Assembly: GCA_025201705.1 (NCBI GenBank)
Contig: MU616856.1
Coordinates: 1 to 36,471, forward strand
Direction: 5' to 3'
DNA from: Dissophora ornata
Lineage: Eukaryota > Mortierellomycota > Mortierellomycetes > Mortierellales > Mortierellaceae
Length of the DNA: 36,471 nt
Made by a program: the position numbers and the translations under genes. Shown piece after piece: positions 1 to 10,900 of the stretch (position 1 is its first letter; every line of letters begins with the position of its first letter). The notes under the pieces are model-generated. The model had not been told where the DNA came from, made no database searches, and was given only the letters and a program-made list of their open reading frames with translations.

Positions 1-573
1 CTACTCCACTTCCTCTCATCATCACCGCACGCCTTTTTTTTTTTTGCTGAAAAAGCTGCGGCCTGAAGCAGGTAACGAGACCCCCAAAGAGGCTCCAGCG
101 CAACTTTAATTTTCCTGTTTCGTCGTGGGAGGAGGGAGGGCGGGCGTTTTGATATTCTATGCTCTCGCGTGAACGAATCGCAAGAGATGATGCATCGAAC
201 CAAAGAGTACGACTAATGGAAATCAGCTTACATGGGGTGGTCAAGTCAAATGGAAAACAAATAGAGCTGCTCTAAATGAGCAATGGAGGAAGGAATGCCA
301 TTTACTTCTTTCTTCATATGTCTGTGAGGGACACACACACACTGACTGTGTGCCTTGCTTGCCACTGACGCTCGAGTGAATAGAAGAGAGATGAGGAAAA
401 CAGTGCACTTGACAGTTGACACTCATTGCAGTAGAGATGGGGCGAGTGCAAGAGACAGTTTGGAGAGTCACTAACAGTGCGAGAGCACACTTCAATTGCC
501 TTTGACAGAAAAAAAACCCTCAAGAAGTCCACGAACACAATCACATTGACCGTCAACATTCTGTAGCCACATT
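1..573. other. Upstream region of the coiled-coil gene; no gene seen
   Basis: Non-coding by inspection. It holds a T-run near 35-46, a short AC microsatellite near 331-342 and mixed sequence leading to the ATG at 574. The left end may carry the end of a neighbouring gene outside the window, but no frame of quality is visible. It probably contains the promoter and 5' leader of the gene starting at 574. Confidence 0.5.
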
Positions 574-3114
574 ATGACGGCTGAAACACCCGAGGGTGCC
601 GCCGCCGCTGCGGTCAACGATAGCACCAAGAAGAACGACAACACGGAAGATCTGTCGACAGCCAATGCCATTGTAGCCATCGGGAATGACGTGCTCACCC
701 AGGGTACGGGTCAGAGCAGCGGTACTGCTACCCCATCCGATACTGGCGACGACAAGCTAGCCTCGTTCCACAATCCAGAGGACAACGAGGAGTTTCAAGA
801 TGCCTTGGAGGATCTCCCCGCGACCCGCAAGCTCCACCAGCGACTCTCGAGCTACTCTCCTCAAGTGCGCGAGACCGAAGAGTGGGAGCAAATCATGCAG
901 GACTGGGAACGAGTCATGGCTGAGAAACGGATCCAGGACGCCAAACTGAACCTAGTGGAGCAGGAGAACAAGCGAATGAAGGCCCAATTGACAGATTCTG
1001 AGGCCAACCGAGCCGAGTTGGAAAAGGAGAGTCAGGCACGAATTCAGCAATTGGAGAAGGAGAACAAGGAATTGACTCTCAAGGCCAAGGATCCAGCCAA
1101 GGAAAAGAAGGCCCTTATGAATCAGCTGGAGGAATCAGAGGCGGAGAAGGAACTCTTCAAGCTGATGCTGGAGGAAACTGAGGGTGAGAAGAAGCGGATC
1201 GAGTTGAGGCTAACGCAAGCGGAGCGCGAAAAGGACAATTGGTCACAGAAATCAGAGAAGGTCAAGATTCTGAAAAATCGCCTGAGACTAAAAGCTGCTC
1301 AGTACTCGTTGCTCTCCACCTCAACTTCTTCTCTCCTTGCCCAAGGGCTGGATGGTGCCAAACCGGACAAGGAACGTAAGCGGTTGATGGATCAGGTTAC
1401 CACTCTAGAATCAGATCGGTCCCGTCTTGCCGCCATGGTCAAAGACACCATGCACTCGACCAATGATCCCAGCGCGGAATCTTCAGCTGGGGATGCTTCG
1501 ACTCTCTCGAACCAGGAGCTGGTAAGCGGGAACAAGAAGTTGAGTAACGAGCTCCAAATGTCCAAGGTCGAGTGCTCGCTCTTGCAGCGTCGTATCGAGG
1601 CCTTTGAGGTGACCCTTCACGATGTCCGTGTTGCGCTCACCAACTCCGAGACTCATGCAGAGAGTCTTGAAGCTAAGAAGTACGAGCTTCAGGACAAACT
1701 TGCGGCTACTGAGGGTACCCTGGATCGCGCTAGAATCGAGTCCACCAAGTACCAGGCCCTTCACAAGGAACTTCTCGAGAAGAACGACAAGCTCGATCGC
1801 GAGATGCAGATCGTGAAGGCACGCTTCGAGGCCAAGGACCGTGTCCTAGTGACAACACAGAAGCAATTGGAGGCTGCCAAGACTGACGGTGGTTTGTTGA
1901 AGACCATTCGCCGCGAGTTGGAATCGGTGTTGTTTGATTACAACACGGTGGTGCAGCACTTTATGGACATTCAGGTCCAGGCAATGGGTGCCAAAGCCCT
2001 AGCCAATGCATTGAAGCGTCAGACGAATGAGCTGCAGGCGCAGTTAACCCATTATCGCACCATGCTGCTCGGAATCAAGTCCTTCAACAACAATGACCCC
2101 ATCAAGTCGCCGACCGTGACAACCCTGCGTTCAGAATTCAGAGACCTTTTGGAGAAGATCCAGGCAGAGCAAAACTCACAAGTTGACAAGGAGCGCGCAG
2201 ACAAGTTCAAAGCTCAGGACTGGAACCGCAAGCTGAGAATGGAGAAGGACTTTATGAAGCTCGAGCTTCAGAATCAGGTTGAGAAGTGGAAAAGGGTTTC
2301 GGTCTACTGGGAGGATAAATGGCGCAAGACAATCAACGACTTGCACGAGGCCGTGACCACAGGCGTCAACTCCGATATGCTGTTCGAGGCTGCGTCGGTT
2401 AATGCGCCTGCCATGCAGGGTGGAAGCAATCCACCTTCCAGTCGCACATCCCTCATTGTCTCAACCGCAGGTGTTGGAAACGCCGGCTATGGCCAAGAGC
2501 AATCCTTGACAGCCTCAGGTCTGAAGCAGCAGATCCTCGACAACAAGTCGCGCTCGACCTCAGGGCCACTGTCCCGCCCAACTAGCGCTTCATACACCTC
2601 ATCTTCGTCACTCTCTCCCCTCTCCTCATCTGCTGCTGGCGGTGCATCAGGATCACCATCCACAGTCGCTGCCCCAGGCTCTATCACTGATTCCATCACT
2701 GATCTTGTAAAGCCGTTCTTGGGTCGCACCCTCTCCAACGGTACATCCTCGTCTAGCGGTGTCGGTTCAGGCCGTGGACCTTCCAACCCAAGTTCACGTC
2801 TCGCAGCCGCTGCAACACTACGTACCCCTATTGCTGCGGGCCTGCCTTCAAATGTCGTGGGTGTGGGCGCAATGGGAAGTGCCTCAGTTTCAAAGGCATC
2901 TCAACGATCCAAGAACATGGCTGCTTCTGCAATTGGCACAGCGAGGAGTCAAGCATTGCGAGCAGGTCTCCCAGACGCGGTAGTGACATTAGCGAGTCAA
3001 GAAGCTCAGACAAGGGCCAACTCAAGCATCTCGACGGTTTCTCGGTCTGTGGACCAGGCTCTGAGCGAGTCTGATAGACTAAAGGCCGATGTGCGCCGAA
3101 TGCTTAATCGTTAG
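574..3114 (+). CDS. Large coiled-coil protein of unknown function
   Basis: One uninterrupted 846-codon frame starting at the first ATG after a long leader. I do not recognise the family. Residues about 1-95 are polar and acidic. From about residue 100 (an acidic, Trp-containing stretch with EEWEQ and DWERV) to about 620 the protein is rich in Glu, Lys, Gln, Leu and Arg with heptad-like spacing, typical of long coiled coils; short Ser-rich breaks occur near residues 245-255 and 290-310. From about 620 to 810 it is Ser/Gly/Ala/Pro low complexity, probably disordered. A last short charged helix (DRLKADVRRMLNR) closes the protein. No motor, ATPase or membrane segment is visible. A cytoskeletal, centrosomal or trafficking scaffold would fit the architecture, but that is inference from composition only. 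It is one of the few intronless genes in the window. Confidence 0.85.
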   Translation: MTAETPEGAAAAAVNDSTKKNDNTEDLSTANAIVAIGNDVLTQGTGQSSGTATPSDTGDDKLASFHNPEDNEEFQDALEDLPATRKLHQRLSSYSPQVRETEEWEQIMQDWERVMAEKRIQDAKLNLVEQENKRMKAQLTDSEANRAELEKESQARIQQLEKENKELTLKAKDPAKEKKALMNQLEESEAEKELFKLMLEETEGEKKRIELRLTQAEREKDNWSQKSEKVKILKNRLRLKAAQYSLLSTSTSSLLAQGLDGAKPDKERKRLMDQVTTLESDRSRLAAMVKDTMHSTNDPSAESSAGDASTLSNQELVSGNKKLSNELQMSKVECSLLQRRIEAFEVTLHDVRVALTNSETHAESLEAKKYELQDKLAATEGTLDRARIESTKYQALHKELLEKNDKLDREMQIVKARFEAKDRVLVTTQKQLEAAKTDGGLLKTIRRELESVLFDYNTVVQHFMDIQVQAMGAKALANALKRQTNELQAQLTHYRTMLLGIKSFNNNDPIKSPTVTTLRSEFRDLLEKIQAEQNSQVDKERADKFKAQDWNRKLRMEKDFMKLELQNQVEKWKRVSVYWEDKWRKTINDLHEAVTTGVNSDMLFEAASVNAPAMQGGSNPPSSRTSLIVSTAGVGNAGYGQEQSLTASGLKQQILDNKSRSTSGPLSRPTSASYTSSSSLSPLSSSAAGGASGSPSTVAAPGSITDSITDLVKPFLGRTLSNGTSSSSGVGSGRGPSNPSSRLAAAATLRTPIAAGLPSNVVGVGAMGSASVSKASQRSKNMAASAIGTARSQALRAGLPDAVVTLASQEAQTRANSSISTVSRSVDQALSESDRLKADVRRMLNR

Positions 3115-4068
3115 TCCTTGACACCTGGCACACCTGGCATTAATCTGAATAAGGGCCAGAAGAGACAGAAAATAGCCTCGGAGGATGAAGATTTACTTGA
3201 TCAATAAAGCGTATCCGCAGATCCCACCAATTTTTAGAGCGCTATTTCTGGCGGTATAGAAAACGTTTGAAGTTTGCAATTTCGTAGTGCTTGACGTTTC
3301 TGATCCCATCCAGCGGCAGCAATGGTTGCGTTGAAGGTGTCACCGCAGGGTGAAGCATTCATATCCCACTAGGAAAAGTCGGTATACTTTGCAAATTTGT
3401 GCTTGTACATTTGCATGCGCTACTCAAAGGTTGTCTCATCGACCTCTCATCGACCTCTCATCGATCATGAAATTGAGATGAAGTCCGTCAGATCTGCCCT
3501 GACGGACGTTCGGGAATGTGCTTGGATATGTTTCTAGGGCACATGGTGGAAATATCAAGGACCAGGGACTGAAAGTGGACGAAGTGTATGCCAAAAAAAA
3601 AAAAAAAAAAAAAAGAAGAAAAGCGAGCGCACCCCTTGTTCCTGGAATATTACTGTTGCTGCACAGCAGGACCATCAAGGGTTGCCTCAAAAATATTATT
3701 CGACTTATTCTTTTCTTAGCAGTTTCTCGCGCATGTTTAACTTATTAATAGTCTATGGTGTATAGTCTTGCCAAAACTAAAAAGACGCGTCTACCATGCA
3801 TTCTACACACTATCGGTATGGCTGTGGAATGGTTGGCTGGCAACGAAAGAAGGATAGCCACTCATGTTACATTTTTGACGCGTAAGATAGTGGTGTGCCC
3901 ATTCCTAAGTATATGTGTGAGGGATGCAACTAAACCGCTAATCTCTCTTTCAGAAGTAGCCTTCGTGCTTCACCGAATGAACATGCTGTGTAGAATTCAT
4001 TGATGAAGTGGACGACATTGAGGATGTCGACTTGGCTGCTATTTTTACTGTATTTACTGATCCTGGTA
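3115..4068. other. Intergenic between convergent genes
   Basis: The 3' flanks of the coiled-coil gene and the HIT gene. It contains an AATAAA-like signal near 3203, a two-and-a-half-copy 11-bp tandem repeat (unit CATCGACCTCT) at 3437-3464 and a run of 22 A residues at 3593-3614. Short frames on both strands lack protein-like composition or splice partners. I see no gene. Confidence 0.5.
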
Positions 4069-4940
4069 TCAAAGACGAGCGCCTTGCGGTCTCTGCTGCT
4101 TGGCCAGATCTGCCTGCAGCTGGGCCAGATCCATGTACCACATCCTTCCTGTCTGGTACTTGAGTTTCCTGAAATTTGACTTCATTGCCCCACCTAGGAC
4201 GTGCAGGTGTAAATGATCGACCGTGTTGAATGGTGGGACATGGAATCCTAGCCTACATTATGTGATTTTCAATGTTCATGTTCGCGACGAAATATTAGAC
4301 CAAAGTTCAATTTCGAAATTGACCTTTGCTGCGAAAATAACACCAACTAGACGAGACGTTACTTGGATGCCTCGGGCTCATGGCCATGGTCTTTGAGAAG
4401 CTCAATCCCCCTTTGACGCATCTTTTCGAGCAGTCCCGTGTGCTCTGTGTTCAGCGACTTGATGTTCTCAATATGGGCCACAGGAACGATCAGGATGTGG
4501 GTCTCGGCCGCGGGATTGATATCGTAGAACGTTGCGATTTCTTCATCCTAGATTGTAAACGTTAACGGGTGGCATTTGTTGGTGGCAAGACATTTGCCCA
4601 GGCTTGGGCACTAGAATTTCGCAGGGCATTCAATCTACAAAATTTGTCCGGGCGTTGCATATGACGACGAACGGAAGGTGCGGTGCCTGGAGAGTATCAG
4701 GTGCAATACCTTGTAAATCAATTTGCTGGGAATGTTGCCCGCGACAATCTCGCAAAAGATGCAAGGGCGCCAGAGAACCTTGTCGAGAAGAGTCATCGCG
4801 GGATTGAATGAGGTATTGGCGAGGCTCGGAGGGTGAGGTAGAATGCGGACGGGTGCAAGTGAATGTGAAAGAAGGACAGGAACTCGGGCCGGACTTGAAG
4901 CATAAATGGGCTCAGCCTGTTGGACGACGCTTGAAGCCAC
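4069..4940 (-). CDS. HIT-domain nucleotide hydrolase, HINT3-like
   Basis: Three exons that phase cleanly: 4710-4940, 4363-4547 and 4069-4252, giving 199 residues. The first exon ends with the HINT N-terminal Cys-x-x-Cys segment (RPCIFCEIVAGNIPSKLIYK). The second has the DINPAAETHILIVP strand. The third carries the histidine triad (DHLHLHVLG), whose middle His is the nucleophile in this superfamily, followed by the C-terminal WYMDLAQLQ helix typical of HINT3 rather than HINT1. Family members hydrolyse adenosine phosphoramidates and acyl-adenylates. The last intron uses the upstream of two nearby AG sites; only that one keeps KLGFHVPPF in frame. The roughly 48-residue N-terminal extension before the second Met is unusual; translation could instead start at MTLLDKVLW. 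Only 105 bp separate it from the divergent gene at 5046. Confidence 0.92.
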
Positions 4941-5045
4941 TCTCTGGACGTAATCAACATCCCATGGGCATCAAAAGGGAATGAGGATCTATCGCACCAT
5001 CTTTCTCATTCATCCGTTCTCTCCCCGCTGGATCTTCCTTGAGAC
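4941..5045. promoter_or_regulatory. Short shared divergent promoter region
   Basis: 105 bp between the start codons of the HIT gene (-) and the RRT8-like gene (+). It must hold promoter or leader sequence for both unless their leaders overlap. There is a pyrimidine-rich stretch just before the + strand ATG. No definite TATA box was recognised. Confidence 0.4.
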
Positions 5046-6059
5046 ATGTCAAAGCCATACGCAGCTTTGTACCCGTTCCTCGGGATCCTCTATCTCAGCA
5101 AACATATCCGGCAGCTCGGCCCACAGTTCCTGCGCTCTCTCCTTTTCTCGTTCCTCACCACGCTCGCGATCCTTCTCCCACTCTCTGCGCTGACGTTCAA
5201 ATACCAGCGCCGACTCATCCTCTTCGTCCTCCGCTTCTTTCTGGCCTCCTTCTCATTCTTCTTCCCTTCCTCAAAAACTCTTTCGTTTTTGGGTCTAAAC
5301 CTGCCAACATGGTCGGCCCTTATCCTGACCGTAGGCGAGACCTCGATCCTCGTTGCTTTGGTCATGGGCGAAGTCTTCAAAAAGGAGAAATCCAAGGGTC
5401 TTTTCAAAGCTGTCATTGCACATAATAATGTTTTGATGGGTCCCCTCGCTACCGTTACTCACCACACCAACCACCACCACCACCATTCATCAAAAAGGCT
5501 GACCCACAGGAACAAGGATGTGGCCGCAGAAGATTCGATCCTCGTAGCTGCTACTGACGCCATGATCTCGCACAAGGAAATGAAGCACCGAAAACGGGAC
5601 CTTGTTAAATCTGCGTCCACACAGGTTGGGCAACGGATCCTGCTGTGGTTCATGACTTTGCCCCTGAATTTTTTGCCAGTTGCGGGACCAGTGACATTTT
5701 GCTACATCAATGGAAAAGCACGCGTGCCGGATGTGCATCGGCGGTACTTCGATATGAAGGGTATGACCGTGGACGAGAGGAAGGTGTGGATCAAGAGACG
5801 TGAACCAGAGTATATCGCATTTGCGTTTGTGTCCCAAGGGCTAGAATTGGTGCCAGTGCTTGGCATTCTATTTGGATTCACGAACACCATCGGGTAAGTG
5901 TGGCACTGGTTGGTTGCTATGTTTAATGCCATGCCGACTCTAACAGCGCCGTTGTCGTGTTTCTCCAGAGCTGCATTGTGGGCAGTCGATTTAGAACAGC
6001 AACAGGATGCACTCCGGAACAAAAAGCTGCTGTCGGATGCATATGCATCCGAGCCATAG
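5046..6059 (+). CDS. RRT8/EI24-type multi-pass membrane protein
   Basis: Two exons, 5046-5893 and 5969-6059, joined by an intron with donor GTAAGT and acceptor CTCCAG, giving 312 residues. Hydrophobic segments lie near residues 32-50, 56-75, 88-112, about 205-225 and 258-280. The C-terminal half has the signature of the fungal RRT8/LDS (outer spore wall protein, EI24-like) family: NFLPVAGPVTFCYINGK, RRYFDMKGM, and then LVPVLGILFGFTNT followed by GAALWAVDLE across the intron. In yeast this family is linked to lipid droplets and outer spore wall assembly; the role here is inferred from family only. A histidine cluster at residues 139-147, in the loop between membrane halves, is not something I know from the family. 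Confidence 0.78.
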
Positions 6060-6566
6060 ACAGGAAAATAAATCTCGCAGACAACGCGCTTGTTTTACTG
6101 AATTGTTTTTTCGTTGAATTAGTATGAAGAAGTTGGGGCGTTAAGACCCTACAAAAATTGCCGCATGAGGAGACAAGCCCCCCATGAAGACGGGGTATGG
6201 ATGAAAGTTTTCAAACAGCAATAAATAAACCTCAGCTGGAGCTTCACTGGTCAATTCTTGCACCTGCACAAGGATAGGGGAAGTCATTTGACTGCAAGAG
6301 AATGGTCCCTTTTATACCTTCAGGTTCGCAGTCTCAATTTTCAAAGTGGACCTGATTCAAGATTTAACCACACTCATGGGGCACATTTTACTCATTTCGC
6401 TAATCTCGCTCATATTTTAGGAGTAGTCACAACTTAGCCGAAGAAGCGGAACCGTTCACTCTCTACTTTCTCCCCTCACTCTCCCTTCAAAAAAAAAAAA
6501 AAAACCACTCTCTCCCCTAACCTCTCTAACCCAACCTGGGACAATTGGATACGGCAACACTCAATA
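6060..6566. other. Intergenic and upstream region of the ChaC gene
   Basis: No gene seen. The first part is the 3' flank of the membrane protein gene (AATAAA near 6067). The last about 150 bp become pyrimidine-rich (CACTCTC repeats around an A-run near 6489-6503) and lead to the ATG at 6567, consistent with a promoter and leader. Confidence 0.45.
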
Positions 6567-7774
6567 ATGTGGCTCTTTGGATATGGTAGCTTGATCTGGC
6601 GCCCGGACCTGGAATACGAGGACTGGTACGGCTCTTTTTAATTTTTCCGCCTATTAGTCATCCCATGACGCTCCATTCCGCAACCCTCGACATTCGAGCC
6701 ATTCGACCAGTTGGAGTTGATTTTTACAAAGTAACATATCTGGCCCTTCTTTAACAGAAAGAGGAGGGTTGGAGTACGACTCTACGATCCTTGAACCTTC
6801 AATTGATCGATATTCCGCCTCTTTTTTTTTTTTGCCACAAAAAACAATAGCAAAGTTGGATACATCAAAGGCCATGTGCGCAGATTCTGGCAGAGCAGCA
6901 CAGACCACCGTGGAACCGAAGAGGCACCAGGTCGAGTTGTCACTTTGATCCCATACGATGAATTCTCAGAACGGTTCACAAACGACGATCAGGTAAAAAT
7001 AATAAAAAACATTTCTTGCGCAATTTCTAATATTGAAGACGATCACCAACCAATCAATTGTTCTTTAAAAAAAAATATCACGCAGCACTCTTCAGACCAG
7101 GACGACATCACTTGGGGTGTCGCCTACAAGATTCCAAAGAGCAAAGTCGCAGAAACAAAAGCATACCTTGACCACCGGGAAAAGAACGGATATGAGACCC
7201 ATTACTTGGATGTCTTTCAGTCTGGCAGTGACATCCCTGCTGTTCAAAAGGTCCGTCAAAATACATCTTTGTTTTGAAGTCACGCCATTTTGGTTTAGAC
7301 ATGTGTCATACTTCTGTATCTTGCCTAGTAACCATCATGCCGCCCACAATCTTGCATGATAGGCAATCGTGTACATTGGATCGACGGATAACTCTGAATT
7401 CGCCGGTCCTGCACCGCTGGACCTCATTGCCAAGCAGATCTATTCATCGCATGGTAAATGATGCAAGAAAAGACTTGCCTTGCCTTTTTTTTTTTTTTCA
7501 AAAAAAACAATTCTTTCAATGAATAATTGTAAATCCAACGCATGGTCTTCCTTTTTGGTTCATAGGCCCCAGTGGAGCAAACAAGGACTATTTGTTGAAC
7601 TTAGCACATGCATTAAGGGTCGTAGCGCCGACTGGAAACGACCAGCATCTGTTTGAACTGGAGGCTCGAGTCAAGGACCTGATGCTTCAGGATGCAGGAT
7701 CACAGGAGGCCTTTGATCTGATACTTTCCGAGATCATTGTTCAATCTAAACCGGCCTCTGTTTCGTCCATCTAG
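6567..7774 (+). CDS. GCG1: ChaC-type gamma-glutamylcyclotransferase
   Basis: Five exons that all phase: 6567-6625, 6851-6992, 7086-7250, 7363-7453 and 7566-7774, giving 221 residues, normal for the family. The protein begins MWLFGYGSLIW, the glutamyl-binding YGSL motif of ChaC/gamma-glutamylcyclotransferases. It continues with VGYIKGHVRRFWQ and GRVVTLIP. The catalytic glutamate lies in STDNSEFAGPAP (Glu about residue 134). The C-terminal GPSGANKDYLLNLAHAL motif completes the fold. The family cleaves glutathione to 5-oxoproline and Cys-Gly in the cytosol; yeast Gcg1 and animal ChaC1/ChaC2 are the references. The fourth intron (7454-7565) contains T and A runs. The first exon is only 59 nt and would be missed by simple ORF calling. 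Confidence 0.95.
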
Positions 7775-7981
7775 AGATCTTTCCTGGCATGCAAAGGGGT
7801 TGGAGCAATTAGAGTCTTAGAGCGCTTCTCACCCTTCCTCCTTCCTTGCAATCAAAAAATGACAGGGAGCATAGGCGATACCTAGAAGACTATTAGAATC
7901 AATAGCGTCCGTCGTTCTTAAATAGAGGCGATATTATTAAATTCGAACACTAAAATACAAGGACGTAACATCCAACGAAAC

Positions 7982-10900
7982 TCATAAGTCGTTCAGGGTC
8001 AAAGTGTGGTCTATCACCACTAGCCCCTTGGATCGGCTCAGAGATTTCCTTAAGGGTTCATCCATGTCTAACGGGATGAAGCTCCCGCTCCTCCGGCGGT
8101 CCTCGCCAGCAGCGCTTTCCGCAGCCATGGAAGTAACAGCACTCCGTGCTCCAGTGGGAAGTAACGACGCCGCTGATTCTTGTGTGGCAATGGATTGGTT
8201 GACGGCAATATTTGTTGGGACTTGCGACCGCGTGAAGGGGTAGTAGCCGCCTGTGTTATCATCCGTGTCACTTCGTCTGCCTTCTAAACTCAAACGTCCA
8301 CTCCCGGTTCCGCGACTCTGGTTCCCTATATCGCCCGTGCGTCTGCGATGCCCACCACTGGTGCGCCTACCGTTCAAGCTGACCCGTCGAAGTTCCTTTG
8401 ATAGACGATGATTTTCGCTCCCTTCAAAGCTATCTCTGATCGTTGGCAACGCGGGGGTGAAATTGGGCTGCAAATTGTCCTCGGGTGTACTTAAAATCCC
8501 GCCGCTTCTACTTATTTCCAGTACAGCGTCGTCTGCCTGGAGCGCCTCCATTTCAGGGTTCATAGGGAACGAGAGTCGGATAGGGGGTTGGTGTATCGTC
8601 GCGCGAGAGCTGTTGGCGAGTTCCAGCTGCCTCCGCTCCTGTCGGGTGAGCTGTTCCTGAAGCGTCCGATGTTGTTCCTGCAAAATCTTGGCCTCCTCAA
8701 ATTCTCTATACACATCTTGCTCGACAGCAGGGTTTAGGTCCGTCGTGAAAACCCCATTCTGATTTCCAGCAGGCGGTTCCTCAAACTGGCTCTCGTGCCG
8801 CAGTAGCTGCTCCGGTAGATCCTGCTGCTGCTTTTGCTGCGTGATGTTTTGCATCTCCATTGCGTGTCTCTTGCGCTTCTCGCCAATCATTGGACTTACA
8901 GGATTTGTCAGCGGCTTAGTAGCCTTGCGGACCGTTATCGGTGGATAGTGTTTAATCGGTTGTGCTCGGAATGTTCTCTCCATACTTTCACGTACCCTCC
9001 TTCCATGATCGCGCTCCTTTTGTAGCAGTCAAGGAAATAAAGGATGATATTAGCAAATAGGATATACAATCTCAAAATATAACCTCTGCTCCCGCTTGGA
9101 CGTGCACCGTACTAGATGAAGTCTCGTCGTCCTCTGCCTAGCCTCTTCGAGCTCTTGCTCCCGTCGCTTGACCGACTGCTCAAGGAGCTCCCTTTCCTTG
9201 GCGCGTTGATCCGAATGGAAATGAAATTCGTGCGGCTGCGTCAGTTCCTTGGTGCTCTTCTTTAACAAGAACCGTGCTGGTTGAAGCGCCCGCACAGGGA
9301 CACGCTGACCAAACTTTGGCGATATAGGGACGGTCGGCTTGAAGCGAGGTTTCGTAACACTGGTAAATGTAGTTCCATGCGGTATTATGGAGCGAAGAGG
9401 CGCTAGTCCTGCAAGCCGACTTAGCCTCCTGGAGCCTTTTGAGGATGATGGAAGCTGTGCTCCCGAGTCGCCGCCGCTGTGGCTCTGATGAACGTGGGCA
9501 TATATTTCGGCACGCTGCTGAGTCGCAAGTTGAAATGGAACAGGTACGGTCAAACGTTTCTATATAATGAATATAGAGGACAATTATGCATGTTAATCGT
9601 CATTCAAGCCACATGCGACACATGACACTGCATTATTGCAACATGGACTCACCAAAGGAGGCTGCGGGCGCTTAGTAACGCTCGTTTTGGCTGTAGTTCT
9701 TGTTCCCTCGGCCGCTGTTACCCACGTAGAGGTTCCTCTTGGTTGAAACATGGCGCGACGCCTTCTCAGCAACTCGTCCGTTGCAAACTTGTATGGTTGC
9801 GGTTTCGTCAAAGGTAGCCGCAGGAAGGCATCTCCTAACCGATCCAGTGTTGCCGATGGTGCAGATTGCTCGTCTGATGACTGCTCTGTTGTCGATGCAG
9901 AGTTTGGATCTTCCTGGCGCATTGGTGCCCCACGAATAGATTTTTGCACGACCGTTTTTATCGGTTTTCCGAGGAGCACTTTGAACTTACTCTCTTGTAC
10001 TGCTCGACTAGCTGGGTTGGCGGGGTATATGCTAGTCGCGGTCTCGGTAGGAGCGGGATGCTGATTTGTCTGATAATTTATGTTTGCGACTACAGTGTCG
10101 CCAGGTTGAGGGCGGACCTGATCCACTCGAGGTACAGAGAGCAATGCATATGCAGTGATTGCTGGAAGCTTTACAAGTTTCGCTTTGATGGTATTTTCAA
10201 GTCTCGTAGCGGTGGGAGTCTTGACAGGCTCCGTCCTTTTTTTTGGATCCTTTACGCGGGGTTTACTGAACTCTGGTGAAACTGGCACTGTGAGTGGTAA
10301 TTTCCGAATCCGAGGTACCCCTAAATCCCCTGCACTCGTGAAGACCTTTGGGTCCAAAGGTCTAGCCCTAAATCCTGACATCCGACTCGACCGAAAGGTC
10401 TCTCGCTCGTTTACTGTTGGCACTTTGTAAGGTACCGCTCTTCGTGCAATGCTCGCCCTCAATTTTGATGTTGACTCTGGGTGCGCGAACTCATGGTGAA
10501 TTTGTGAGAAGCCCTACAGCGAAATGAAAAATGAACGTGTAAATCGGTGTTCCGCACAATAACCAAAACCATGAACGCCATGTGTGCAGAAATCTACCTC
10601 AAGGGGCTCTGTCCTTAGATCCAGCGGCCTATGCCCTGCGTTGCCTGCGTGCAGCTGGCTTGGCGTCATTGATGCCTCGCCTCCGCTGTCATGACCTGCT
10701 TTTGCCGTCTCGTCCCTTGAACCGCCTCGAATACTTGAGAAAGAATCAGCCCTCTGTGTCGTCGATGGTGGCGAAAAATTAAAGGCACTGCCTGTGAAGG
10801 TATTTGATCCTTCTGGAATAACAGTAGTAGTAGCAATAGCGGCGGTCGAGTTAAACGCCGGCAAAAATGAAGACTCGAATGTAAATGGCGTGTCTGACTT

